This document shows positions 41,290 to 48,722 of a stretch of 48,722 nucleotides of DNA, in pieces. The stretch spans positions 1 through 48,722 of the forward strand of contig JAJYXT010000004.1 in assembly GCA_021801645.1 (NCBI GenBank). The letters run 5' to 3'. The DNA comes from a bacterium (GTDB taxonomy: Bacteria; Chloroflexota; Dormibacteria; Aeolococcales; Bog-877). The translations under genes were made by a program, and so were the position numbers. The first letter of the stretch is position 1. Every line of letters begins with the position of its first letter. The notes beneath the pieces are model-generated. The model did no database searches. It had not been told where the DNA came from and saw only the letters and a program-made list of their open reading frames with translations.

Positions 41290-42393
41290 TCAGCCCTCCT
41301 CCCGGAAGGTCGGCTCCCGCAGCCGATCGGCACCCAGAGTCCAGGGGGTGTCCTTGTACACGCGGGTCGCCACTTCCCCTATGGAAGGCAACGGGAAGTC
41401 TTGGAGCCGGTCCCCAGCGGCTCGCATCTCCGCGGCGGCGTCGGCGCCGAGCTTGGCGAGCTCATCCGAGGAGGCCAGGCCCGCGTCCACCAGCGCCTTT
41501 ACCGCCCGGCCGATCGGCTCCCACACGTCCCATCTCCGGGCGGACTCCGGGTCCCTATAGATCGAGGGCTCGTCGGCGGTGCCGTGCGGACCCAGTCGGT
41601 AACCGACGGCCTCCAGCAGGGTGGGGCCCTCGCCACGGCGTGCCCTGGCCGCAGCCTCGCGGACCGCCAGGTAGCAGGCGAAGACGTCAAAGCCGTCGAC
41701 CCGGACCCCGGGCATCCCATACGCGGAGGCCTTGTCGGCGATGCGTTCCACCCGGGTCTGGAGCCTGAGCGGCGTGCTGATGGCCCACTGGTTGTTGGTG
41801 ACCAGGAAGATGACTGGCGCCCTAACGACCGCGGCCAGGTTGCAGGCCTCGTGGAAGTCTCCCTCCGAGGTCGACCCGTCGCCGCCGTACGCCAGCGCCA
41901 CGCTGGCCTCTCCGAGGAGTCGACTGCCCCACGCCGCGCCCACCGCGTGCGGATAGTTGGTCGCCACCGGTACGCAGACCGGGGCCGTGTGCAGAGCCTG
42001 CACGTCGTGCCATCCCGCGGGATTACCGCGCCAAAGGAGTAGTGGCACCTCAGGAGGGCAGCCCCGGAGCACCACCACCGAGTTCTGCCGGTAGGTGGGG
42101 AAGAGCCAGTCGCGGTCCTCGAGGGCCAGCACGCTGCCCGCCTGAACGGCTTCCTCGCCAAAGTACGTCGGATAGGTACCGATCACCCCCTGTCGTTGCA
42201 GGATCACAGCCCGCTCATCGAAGGCCCGGAGGCGAGCCATGGCGGCAAACAGCTCGAGCACGAGGGAACGGCCCAGCCCTGCCAAGGCCTCGCGCCGCCG
42301 GTCGCTCGGAAGACCGAGGACCGTGGAGGTACCTTCCATCAGCTCTGCCCCGGGCGCCAGGTCACCCGACGCCGCACCCAGTTCGCGCATCAT
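41290..42393 (-). CDS. 2-oxoacid dehydrogenase E1 component, alpha subunit
   Basis: This thiamine diphosphate-binding subunit contains the cofactor motif GDGSTSEGDFHEACNLA...LVTNNQWAIST (GDG to NN). Other landmarks are GVIGTYPTYFGEEAVQAGS, DRDWLFPTYRQN, VATNYPHAVGAAWG and YRLGPHGTADEPSIYRD. The start is one of two adjacent ATGs at 42393 and 42390, with GGTGG upstream; the first gives 367 residues. The frame extends 65 codons further upstream without similarity. It heads a four-gene operon with E1beta, E2 and the GNAT protein. Confidence 0.94.
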   Translation of the reverse strand: MMRELGAASGDLAPGAELMEGTSTVLGLPSDRRREALAGLGRSLVLELFAAMARLRAFDERAVILQRQGVIGTYPTYFGEEAVQAGSVLALEDRDWLFPTYRQNSVVVLRGCPPEVPLLLWRGNPAGWHDVQALHTAPVCVPVATNYPHAVGAAWGSRLLGEASVALAYGGDGSTSEGDFHEACNLAAVVRAPVIFLVTNNQWAISTPLRLQTRVERIADKASAYGMPGVRVDGFDVFACYLAVREAAARARRGEGPTLLEAVGYRLGPHGTADEPSIYRDPESARRWDVWEPIGRAVKALVDAGLASSDELAKLGADAAAEMRAAGDRLQDFPLPSIGEVATRVYKDTPWTLGADRLREPTFREEG

Positions 42394-42554
42394 CCAGCCA
42401 CCCCGTGCACGGTTACGAGCCCTGACCCCATGCCCAAAGCCTTCGCCCCCGACCCAGCGGCCTCGCGCGGCCCACTTTAGCAACGCTGGGCAGTTGGACG
42501 GCCCGGTAGAGTGGGCTCCGAGATTACCGTGCCGAGATGCCGCAGGGAGGTTGC
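42394..42554. promoter_or_regulatory. Divergent region between E1alpha and ferrochelatase
   Basis: Two operons start here in opposite directions. Plus-strand TAGAGT at 42507-42512 is a possible -10 for the haem operon. GGGAGG at 42543-42548 precedes the GTG at 42555 by six bases. A minus-strand -10 could not be identified. No repeat or hairpin of note was seen. Confidence 0.35.
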
Positions 42555-43523
42555 GTGAAGCTCTCACCCACCGACGACTCCGCCCCATCCGAGACGGCCG
42601 CCACCAAAGCTGTGCTGCTCATGGCCTACGGCAGCCCGCGCGCCCCCGAGGACATCCTCCCCTACTACACCCACATGAGAGGGGGCAGGCCGCCACGCCC
42701 CGAGGCGCTGGCCGAGCTCGAGGCTCGCTACCAGGCGATAGGCGGCCGGTCGCCGCTCACCGAGATCACGCTGGCTCAGGCCTCCGCACTCCAAGACCTC
42801 CTCCGATCGGAGGACGGGCCCGTCTGGTCTGTGACGGTGGGGATGAAGCACATCGCGCCTTTCATCGAGGACGCCGTCGCAGGGCTGGTCAGCGCCGGGA
42901 TCAGGGAGGCGGTGGGGGTGGTGCTCGCCCCCCACTATTCGCGCATGAGCGTCGCCGGCTACGTGGAGCGCGCCAGGGCCGCGAGCGCCGGAAGCCCTCT
43001 CGAGATCCGCTTCGTCGAGGACTGGCACCTCGAGCCGTCCTATCTCTCCTGGCTGGCGACGGCCATCTCGTCGAAGCTCTCGGAGTTCGGCCCAGATCGG
43101 GCCGAGCGGGCCATGGTGATCTTCACCGCCCACAGCCTGCCCGCCCGGCTGCGCGAGATGGGCGATCCCTACCCGGACCAGCTGGGCGAGACCGCCACCG
43201 CGGTGGCCAGGCTCCTCGACCTTCCCCGATGGGACATCGGCTGGCAGAGCGTCGCCCAGGACGCGGGTGAGCCCTGGCTGGGCCCGGAGCTGCTGGAGGT
43301 GGTCAAGGAGGCGGCCTCAGATGGAACCAGGGACTTCCTGGTGTGCCCCTGCGGCTTCGTGGCCGACCACCTCGAGGTCCGCTACGACCTGGACGTTGAG
43401 GCGCAGCAGACAGCCGCCGAGCTCGGGGTCACGATATCCCGGACGGCGATGCCCAACGACGACCCGGCCTTCATCGCGGTGCTGCGGGACCTGGTGCGCC
43501 GGGGACTGGCCAGCCCGGGTTGA
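42555..43523 (+). CDS. cpfC: Ferrochelatase, coproporphyrin type (CpfC/HemH)
   Basis: This enzyme inserts ferrous iron into coproporphyrin III (or protoporphyrin IX) in haem synthesis. It aligns well, from memory, with the Bacillus enzyme: APHYSRMSV, FTAHSLPARLREMGDPYPDQL (with the catalytic His), GWQSVAQ, PWLGPELLEV and GFVADHLEV (with the catalytic Glu). A CPC pair lies before GFVADH but no other cysteines suggesting an iron-sulfur cluster were seen. The start is GTG at 42555 behind GGGAGG, giving 322 residues. The stop overlaps hemY (TTGA). HemQ is not in the window. Confidence 0.93.
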   Translation: MKLSPTDDSAPSETAATKAVLLMAYGSPRAPEDILPYYTHMRGGRPPRPEALAELEARYQAIGGRSPLTEITLAQASALQDLLRSEDGPVWSVTVGMKHIAPFIEDAVAGLVSAGIREAVGVVLAPHYSRMSVAGYVERARAASAGSPLEIRFVEDWHLEPSYLSWLATAISSKLSEFGPDRAERAMVIFTAHSLPARLREMGDPYPDQLGETATAVARLLDLPRWDIGWQSVAQDAGEPWLGPELLEVVKEAASDGTRDFLVCPCGFVADHLEVRYDLDVEAQQTAAELGVTISRTAMPNDDPAFIAVLRDLVRRGLASPG

Positions 43524-44959
43524 CACCTCTGCGCCTGGCGGTGGTCGGGGCCGGGGTAGCGGGGCTGTCCGCCGCCCGCGAGCTGGTCCGGGCGAGTCGC
43601 GAGGAAGGGGTTCCCGCCAGCGTCACCGTCTTCGAGGCGGAGGATCGCGTCGGCGGGCGGGTCCTGAGCGCAGAGGTTCGCGGCCAGCGCGTCGATCTGG
43701 GTGCCGAGAGCATGCTGGTGCGCGACCCCTCCACCCTCGAGACCCTGAGCTCTCTCGGCCTGGACGAAGAGCTCGTCCGGCCGGGAACCACGTCCGCTTC
43801 GATCTGGTCCGGGCGACGGCTGGTGCCCATCCCCAAGGGCACCTCCCTCGGCGTTCCGCTGCACCCCCTTCAGCCGGAGGTGGTGCGCCTCCTGGGCCCA
43901 CTGGGCAGCTTGCGGGCCTCGCTGGAGCCCTGGCTTCGCGGGCCGACGGTGACCGCCGACGACCCACTCGGCCCGTTTCTGGTGGGCCGGCTGGGGAAGC
44001 TGGCGGTGAGCCGGCTGGTGGACCCGCTCCTTGGAGGGGTGTACGCCGGCCCCGCCGAGCTGCTCAGCGTGGGCGCAGTGGCTCCGCACCTGCTGGCGGC
44101 CCTGGGGCGCGACCGGAGTCTGCTGCGCGGGCTGCGGCTGCAGCCACCGCCCGCCCCGGGAGCGGTCACGGGCTTCATCTCCCTGCGCAGCGGTCTGCAG
44201 ACCCTTGCCGAGAAGCTGGCGGAGGCGCTGGAACCGTCGGCCCTGCGACTCCGGACCCCGGTGACGGCAACCTGGCCAGGTCCTTCGGGTCTGGTGCGGG
44301 TCGAGTCCGGCGGCGGAAGCGAGGATTTCGATGGCCTGGTCCTGGCCCTCCCAGCGCCGTCCGCGGCCCAGCTGGTACAGGGACTCGCGCCGGAGCTGTC
44401 GCGAGAGCTGCGGCGCCAGAGGTACTCCAACGTGGCCACCGTGACCCTGGCCTACCCCGAGTCGGCGGTTCCCCGACGGCCCCGTGGCAGCGGCTTCCTG
44501 GTGCCCCGCTTTCCCGGCCGTGTGGTCACGGCATGTACCTTCATGGACCAGAAGTGGCCCCACCTCAGGAAGCCGGGCATCCTCCTCCTGCGGGCCTCGG
44601 CCGGCGGGCACGGGGATGAATGGCCGCTGGAGGTGGACGACGCCACCCTGGTCACTTCGGTGCACACCCACCTGCGCCGCCACCTCGGCCTCCGAGTCGT
44701 GCCCCTGGAGGCCAGGGTCCAACGCTGGGCGCCGGCCCTACCCCAGTACCGCGCCGGCCATCTCGCCTGGCGCGACTCGGTGGAAGCTCAGGTCGCGGTC
44801 CTGCCGTACCCGGTCGTCCTCGCTGGCGCCGCGTATCGCGGAGTCGGGATGGAGGCCTGCCTGAGGGACGGGGTGCGCGCCGCCCAGGCCCTGTGGCAGC
44901 GGCTCGGCAGCGCCGTACCAGTGAACTCAGGAGATCCGGACGGCGATGGTCACCCCTGA
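43520..44959 (+). CDS. HemY/CgoX-type coproporphyrinogen/protoporphyrinogen oxidase
   Basis: This FAD enzyme oxidises coproporphyrinogen III (or protoporphyrinogen IX) before iron insertion. The N-terminus LAVVGAGVAGLSAAREL is the Rossmann dinucleotide-binding motif, followed by VFEAEDRVGGRV and DLGAESMLVRD. RLVDPLLGGVYAG and the C-terminal VVLAGAAYRGVGMEACLRDG match the family. Its 479 residues are typical. The TTG start overlaps the ferrochelatase stop, and the end overlaps folE by 14 bases. Pairing with CpfC suggests the coproporphyrin-dependent route. Confidence 0.92.
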   Translation: MTPLRLAVVGAGVAGLSAARELVRASREEGVPASVTVFEAEDRVGGRVLSAEVRGQRVDLGAESMLVRDPSTLETLSSLGLDEELVRPGTTSASIWSGRRLVPIPKGTSLGVPLHPLQPEVVRLLGPLGSLRASLEPWLRGPTVTADDPLGPFLVGRLGKLAVSRLVDPLLGGVYAGPAELLSVGAVAPHLLAALGRDRSLLRGLRLQPPPAPGAVTGFISLRSGLQTLAEKLAEALEPSALRLRTPVTATWPGPSGLVRVESGGGSEDFDGLVLALPAPSAAQLVQGLAPELSRELRRQRYSNVATVTLAYPESAVPRRPRGSGFLVPRFPGRVVTACTFMDQKWPHLRKPGILLLRASAGGHGDEWPLEVDDATLVTSVHTHLRRHLGLRVVPLEARVQRWAPALPQYRAGHLAWRDSVEAQVAVLPYPVVLAGAAYRGVGMEACLRDGVRAAQALWQRLGSAVPVNSGDPDGDGHP

Positions 44960-45533
44960 GGGGATGCCCGACCGGGCAAGCGTGGAACAGGCAGTTCGGA
45001 CCATCCTGGCCTGGACGGGCGACGACCCTGAGCGGCGGGCTCTGCGCGACACTCCGAGTCGGGTGGCGCGAACCCTGACCGCGCTGTCGTCCGGCTACCG
45101 GGAAGACCCCGCGGCTCTTCTCACCACCGGGCTAGAGGAGACCATCGAGCGGCAGCTGGTCGTGGTCCGCGACATAACCTTCCACAGCCTCTGCGAGCAT
45201 CATCTGCTTCCCTTCTTCGGGCGGGCGGCGATCGCCTACCTCCCGGACGGCCATCTGGCAGGTCTCAGCAAGTTGGCGCGGGTCGTCGATGCGCACGCTC
45301 GCCGGTTGCAGGTCCAAGAGCGGCTGACAGAGGAGATAGCCACCACCCTGGAGCGCGGCCTGCGGCCTCGGGGGCTGGTGGTGGCCCTGACCGCGCAACA
45401 CCTATGCATCAGCATGCGCGGGGCAGCCCAGACAGGCCACCGAGTCGTCACGGTGGCCACCAGAGGCGAGCTGGCCGGCGACGTCCCGGCGCGAGAGGGT
45501 GCTCTCCGGCTCATGGCCTTGTCCCGACCGTGA
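44946..45533 (+). CDS. folE: GTP cyclohydrolase I
   Basis: FolE opens GTP to dihydroneopterin triphosphate, the first step of folate synthesis and a source for queuosine-type deazapurines. Zinc ligands are visible as Cys83 and His86 in SLCEHHLLPFFG and Cys154 in QHLCISMRG. GLSKLARVVDAHARRLQVQERLT carries the substrate-binding residues. There are 195 residues. The ATG at 44946 has AGGAGA upstream and overlaps hemY by 14 bases; the ATG at 44964 lacks spacing from its site. The stop overlaps rlmN (GTGA). Confidence 0.95.
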   Translation: MVTPEGMPDRASVEQAVRTILAWTGDDPERRALRDTPSRVARTLTALSSGYREDPAALLTTGLEETIERQLVVVRDITFHSLCEHHLLPFFGRAAIAYLPDGHLAGLSKLARVVDAHARRLQVQERLTEEIATTLERGLRPRGLVVALTAQHLCISMRGAAQTGHRVVTVATRGELAGDVPAREGALRLMALSRP

Positions 45534-46645
45534 CCGCCCTTGCCTTGAGCTCCCTCTCGCGAGAGGAGCTTCGCCGGTGGCTGGAAGAGCGAGGCCATCC
45601 GGCCTATCGAGCGGATCAGATCCGGCGCCACATGCTTCGCGCCGGTGAGGGCGGCTTCGCCTCCATGAGCGACCTTCCGCTCCAGCTCCGCACTGAACTC
45701 GAAGAGTCGGCCGTCTGGTCCAGCCTGGAGGTCCTGGCCGAGACCGCCGCCGACCGCGGCCTGACCCAGAAGCTCCTCCTGAGAACCGAGGCCGGCCACG
45801 AGCTGGAAGCGGTGATGATCACCCACCCGGCCCGGGACGGAAGCCGGGGCCGCCGGACGGTGTGCGTCAGCTCCCAGGCCGGCTGCGCCATCGGTTGCGT
45901 CTTCTGCGCGACGGGGCGCCTTGGGCTGAGGGCCAACCTGACGGCGGCGGAGATCGTGGACCAGGTGCTAGAGGCCGCCCGCCGGTGGGACGCCGAAAGC
46001 CTCGGGCGCCCCACCAACGTGGTCCTCATGGGCATGGGAGAGCCACTCCAAAACTACCGCCAGGTGGTCCTGGCAATCCACCTGCTGCACGGGTGGGGGA
46101 TCTACCCGCGGCAGGTGGTCCTCTCGACCAGCGGTCTCGTTCCCGAGATCCTGCGACTGGCCGAAGAGGGACTGGGGGTGCGCCTGGCGATCTCCCTGCA
46201 TGCCACCCACGATGAGCTGCGGGATCGGCTGGTCCCGATCAACCGCCGGTTCCCCATAGCTAGCCTCCTGGATGCGGCCCGGGAATACGCGGCGGCCAGC
46301 GGGCGTCGGGTCACCCTGGAATACGTGCTGATCAAGGGCGTGAACGACGACCCCGGGGCCGCCCGGAGGCTGGGGCAGATGGCGGCCTCGATCCGTGGCC
46401 ACGTCAACCTGATCCCCATGAATGCGATCCCCGGCAGCGACCTGCGCGCGCCTTCGCCGGCGGCTTGCCGAGACTTCGCAGCGCTGGTCGGGCCCCGGGC
46501 CACCATCCGCCACTCCCGAGGGGACCGGGCGACCGCTGCCTGCGGCCAGCTCCGGGCCTCACTGACGCCGGAGCCACGCCGGGAGGGCCGGATCCTGGCT
46601 CGGGAGCTGGCACTGGTGGGATCTCCGAGCGGACCTCCGGCGTGA
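45530..46645 (+). CDS. rlmN: Dual-specificity RNA methyltransferase RlmN
   Basis: RlmN is a radical SAM enzyme that methylates C2 of A2503 in 23S rRNA and A37 in some tRNAs. The iron-sulfur cluster binds the cysteines of CAIGCVFC (residues 119-126). LSREELRRWLEERGHPAYRADQI is the family N-terminus, GMGEPLQNY is the SAM-binding GGE-like motif, and LIPMNAIPGSD and TAACGQL (with the catalytic Cys) lie toward the end. The GTG start overlaps the folE stop by four bases; the frame open upstream is a shadow of folE. The protein has 371 residues. Confidence 0.95.
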   Translation: MTALALSSLSREELRRWLEERGHPAYRADQIRRHMLRAGEGGFASMSDLPLQLRTELEESAVWSSLEVLAETAADRGLTQKLLLRTEAGHELEAVMITHPARDGSRGRRTVCVSSQAGCAIGCVFCATGRLGLRANLTAAEIVDQVLEAARRWDAESLGRPTNVVLMGMGEPLQNYRQVVLAIHLLHGWGIYPRQVVLSTSGLVPEILRLAEEGLGVRLAISLHATHDELRDRLVPINRRFPIASLLDAAREYAAASGRRVTLEYVLIKGVNDDPGAARRLGQMAASIRGHVNLIPMNAIPGSDLRAPSPAACRDFAALVGPRATIRHSRGDRATAACGQLRASLTPEPRREGRILARELALVGSPSGPPA

Positions 46646-46691
46646 GGCATACTCCCCCGCGGGGGGAGCTGGGTCCAGGAGTACTTCTCGC

Positions 46692-47465
46692 ATGCACTGG
46701 CTGACGGTCTGGGAGTTCGACCCCTCGGTGTGGGCGGGTTGCGCCCTGGCCCTCGTCGCCTACCGATGGTTCCCGGGAGCCCACCGGGACCGGCGGTTGC
46801 TCCTCTGGGTAACCGGGGTGCTGGTGATCTTCGTGTCTCTGGAGTCGGCCATCGATGTCGTCGGCGACAACTACCTGTTCAGCATGCACATGGCCCAACA
46901 CCTGCTGCTGGCCATGGTCGGTCCGCCCCTGATGATCCTCGGCCTGCCGCCGAAGACGATCGACGCCTTGCTGAGCGGCCGCTCACGTCACTTCCTGCGG
47001 GTGACCGTGAACCCCTTCTTCGCGGGTCCTGCCTACTTCCTGGTCCTGGTTGGGTGGCACTGGCCGCCCTTCTTCGACTACGCCCTGACCCACCCGCTGG
47101 TGCACATCCTGCAGCACCTCAGCTTCATCGCCGTCGGGCTCCTCTTCTGGTGGGCCGTGGTGGTTCACCGGCCCGGAGAGCGCTGGAACCTGACGGTGCT
47201 CGGGGAGGTGGCCTATCTCACCGTGGGCGCTCTGCCGGCGGTGGTGGTGGGGTTGACGGTGGCGCTCCTGCCTCATGCGGTCTACGTCTTCTACCTGCAC
47301 CGGGCACCCCGGCTGGGGATCGGCGCGCTGGCCGACCAGCGGCTGGGCGGGATCATCATGTTCGTCTTCGACAACGCGCTCATGGTGGGCGTCGCCGGTT
47401 GGTATCTCTGGCGCCTGTTCCCCGCCGACGGCGCCGACGAGGCGCGCCTCCGTGCCGGCCCCTGA
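46692..47465 (+). CDS. ctaG: CtaG-type (caa3) cytochrome c oxidase assembly protein
   Basis: This 257-residue protein has about seven membrane segments. It fits the CtaG family, which helps deliver copper to caa3-type oxidase: FSMHMAQHLLLAMVGPPLMILGLP, NPFFAGPAYFLVLVGWHWPPFFDYAL, VHILQHLSFIAVGLLFWW and a final segment near MFVFDNALMVGVAGWYLW. The conserved His residues in MHMAQH and ILQH are candidates for metal binding. An AGGAG site is 10 bases before the ATG. It lies 46 bases after rlmN and overlaps the next gene by 14. Confidence 0.88.
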   Translation: MHWLTVWEFDPSVWAGCALALVAYRWFPGAHRDRRLLLWVTGVLVIFVSLESAIDVVGDNYLFSMHMAQHLLLAMVGPPLMILGLPPKTIDALLSGRSRHFLRVTVNPFFAGPAYFLVLVGWHWPPFFDYALTHPLVHILQHLSFIAVGLLFWWAVVVHRPGERWNLTVLGEVAYLTVGALPAVVVGLTVALLPHAVYVFYLHRAPRLGIGALADQRLGGIIMFVFDNALMVGVAGWYLWRLFPADGADEARLRAGP

Positions 47466-48462
47466 GGGCCGGGCGCTCCCCACCCTTACGGCTTGGCGCC
47501 CAAGGCTGGGCCCCGACTTCCTCGCGGTGGCGCTGGGCATGCTCTGGGTCGGCGACGCCATGCTGCAGCTCCAGCCCCGGATGTTCACGCCGGCCTTCGC
47601 GGGCCAGGTGTTGTACAGCACCGCCCTGATGTACCAGCCGCCCGGACTGAGCGGATTCCTGTTCGCCGTGGCCCGGCTGGAGGCCGCCAACCTGACGGCC
47701 ACCACCCTTCTGATCGCGGCGGTGCAGCTGGTGGTTGGCGCGGCGCTGCTCTGGCCCCCCACCCGCCGGGCCGGGCTGGTGGCTTCCGCCGCCTGGGCCA
47801 GCGCGGTGTGGGTCCTTGGCGAGGGCATGGGCTTCCTCGCCACCGGAACCGCATCGCTCTGGTCGGGAGCGCCGGGGGCGGCGCTGATCTACCTGGCGCT
47901 CTCCCTCCTGGCACTTCGCGGGCGAAGCCACCCAGCCAGTTGGCTCAGAACGGGCACATGGCTCTGGAGCGTCTACTGGGGGACGGGCGCACTGCTGGAC
48001 CTCGCCTGGCGCTATCCGCCCTGGGCGGTCATGGCCTACAACCTGCAGTCCGCCGCCCAGTCGGCGCCCGGCCCGCTCCAGTCCGTCGACTATGAGCTGG
48101 CCAGGATGGCGTTCCAGCTCCAGTGGCCCGTGGTCCTCGCCTTCACTGCCGGCTACCTGTTTCTCGCGGCCGCGATCTGGAACAAAACGCTACGCCGCCC
48201 CGCCCTCACCGTGGGCCTTCTCCTGCTCTCAGCCTTTTGGGTCCTCGGCCAGGGGCTCGGGGGTGTCTTCACCGGGGTCGCCACCGACGTCAACACGGCG
48301 CCGCTCATGGCTCTCCTGGCCGCCGTGCTCCTCGGGTCTACCGGCTCCGCACAACCGGCTGACGCGCCCGAGGGCGGCCCCACGGCAAAAAAAAGAGACC
48401 CGGCGATGACCTACTCTCCCACCCCGTTGCCAGGGCAGTACCATCGGCGCTGGCGGGCTTAA
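47452..48462 (+). CDS. Polytopic membrane protein with two similar halves, unknown function
   Basis: I cannot name a family. The 336-residue product has about eight to ten hydrophobic segments and looks duplicated. VWVLGEGMGFLATGTA...APGAALIYLAL (residues 119-150) matches FWVLGQGLGGVFTGVATDVNTAPLMALLA (262-290). The preceding parts also parallel each other (LWVGDAMLQL at 31-40; VYWGTGALLDL at 174-184). The start is GTG at 47452, overlapping ctaG by 14 bases; the larger frame opening at 47275 is a shadow of ctaG. Coupling to ctaG suggests a role in respiration or metal handling. The last 21 residues are encoded antisense to the 5S gene. Confidence 0.72.
   Translation: MPAPEGRALPTLTAWRPRLGPDFLAVALGMLWVGDAMLQLQPRMFTPAFAGQVLYSTALMYQPPGLSGFLFAVARLEAANLTATTLLIAAVQLVVGAALLWPPTRRAGLVASAAWASAVWVLGEGMGFLATGTASLWSGAPGAALIYLALSLLALRGRSHPASWLRTGTWLWSVYWGTGALLDLAWRYPPWAVMAYNLQSAAQSAPGPLQSVDYELARMAFQLQWPVVLAFTAGYLFLAAAIWNKTLRRPALTVGLLLLSAFWVLGQGLGGVFTGVATDVNTAPLMALLAAVLLGSTGSAQPADAPEGGPTAKKRDPAMTYSPTPLPGQYHRRWRA
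48387..48394 (-). terminator. U8 run immediately after 5S rRNA, possible rRNA operon terminator
   Basis: The minus-strand transcript would read GGGTCTC then eight Us right after the 5S 3' end. The 5S terminal helix could act as the preceding stem. A separate hairpin of normal terminator form is not visible. The run lies inside the convergent membrane-protein gene. Confidence 0.4.
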
Positions 48463-48513
48463 CTGCTGTGTTCGGAATGGGAACAGGTGTTTCCCCGCCG
48501 CTATCGTCACCGG
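48399..48513 (-). rRNA. rrf: 5S ribosomal RNA
   Basis: Read on the minus strand the sequence includes CACCTGTTCCCATTCCGAAC, AGTTAAGC and GGGTGGGAGAGTAGG, all hallmarks of bacterial 5S rRNA. The 5' end CCGGTGAC pairs with GTCATCGCCGG at the 3' end to form helix I. The length is about 115 bases, and boundaries are uncertain by a few bases. It is the last RNA of an rRNA operon that enters from the right. Confidence 0.95.
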
Positions 48514-48539
48514 ATCTCGATTGTCGAATTTGAGGGCGC

Positions 48540-48559
48540 GCCGCCGGATCGTCGGCGGC
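48540..48559 (-). other. Hairpin in the 23S-5S spacer
   Basis: A perfect seven-base-pair stem (GCCGCCG with CGGCGGC) surrounds a six-base loop GATCGT in the 107-base spacer between 23S and 5S. It is probably a processing or folding element. No tRNA lies in this spacer. Confidence 0.4.
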
Positions 48560-48620
48560 ACCGCCCGAGCGCAGTAGGAGCCCACGTCCCGGGGGCGCGC
48601 CCGCGAACGGTGTGGCAGAG

Positions 48621-48722
48621 ATGGTCAAGCCCTCGACCGATTAGTACCGCTCAGCTCAAAGCATTGCTGCTCTTACACCCGCGGCCTATCAACCAGGTGG
48701 TCTACCTGGGGTCTTACCCGGT
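48621..48722 (-). rRNA. rrl: 23S ribosomal RNA, 3' end only
   Basis: On the minus strand the sequence reads TGATAGGCCGCGGGTGTAAG, then AGCAATGCTTTGAGCTGAGC and GGTACTAATCGGTCGAGGGC, the conserved end of 23S rRNA. About 100 bases are present and the gene continues beyond the right edge. The exact 3' end is uncertain by a few bases. Confidence 0.96.

Noticed and set aside
45404-45529. Longer start of rlmN overlapping folE by 130 bases
   Set aside because: The extra residues are a shadow of folE; the GTG at 45530 overlaps the folE stop as at other junctions here.

Overview
This is a GC-rich (roughly 70%), gene-dense bacterial chromosome segment that is almost entirely housekeeping. Genes are packed head to tail, and many share 1 to 14 bases through ATGA, GTGA or TTGA junctions. 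GTG and TTG starts are very common. The gene set (a SepIVA-like coiled-coil gene beside coaD and rpmF, a coproporphyrin-type ferrochelatase with HemY/CgoX, FakA-DegV, HslVU, a CtaG of the caa3 type and a CCA-encoding tRNA) suggests a deep-branching monoderm-like lineage such as Chloroflexota or Candidatus Dormibacterota. That placement is inference; I cannot run a phylogeny.

Layout. 1-10072 (minus): topA, hslV, hslU, rpsB, tsf, pyrH, frr, uppS, cdsA, dxr and the start of rseP. This is the classic translation, lipid-carrier and isoprenoid cluster. 10207-12608 (plus): a ferredoxin-NADP reductase and a GT-C membrane glycosyltransferase. 12605-32536 (minus): a long run of asp23-like, fakA, degV, recG, rsmD, coaD, sepIVA-like, rpmF, fabD, acpP, rnc, smc, ftsY, ylxM, ffh, rpsP, khpA, rimM, trmD, rplS and an orphan TadZ/CpaE-like gene. 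Together these cover membrane lipid synthesis, chromosome condensation, the signal recognition particle, and ribosome and tRNA maturation. 32662-36390: rpmB and a GT4 glycosyltransferase (plus) converge on a glycogen-debranching-type glycosidase (minus). 36454-37979 (plus): tRNA-Leu(GAG) and an NRAMP-like transporter. 38004-42393 (minus): an E1alpha-E1beta-E2 2-oxoacid dehydrogenase operon with a trailing GNAT acetyltransferase. 42555-48462 (plus): ferrochelatase, HemY, folE, rlmN, ctaG and an internally duplicated membrane protein. The right edge carries 5S rRNA and the 3' end of 23S rRNA on the minus strand, the tail of an rRNA operon running into the window.

I found no CRISPR array, insertion sequence, phage, defence island or obviously new multi-gene system. 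The most unusual items are: an RNase III with no ATG, GTG or TTG start and a 310-residue tail of repeated Arg/Ser-rich blocks; an orphan TadZ-like protein with both Walker A lysines replaced by arginine; an E2 with two nearly identical lipoyl domains; an NRAMP-like protein with an altered metal site; a membrane protein built of two similar halves whose end runs antisense into the 5S gene; and a 129-base convergent overlap of two carbohydrate genes.
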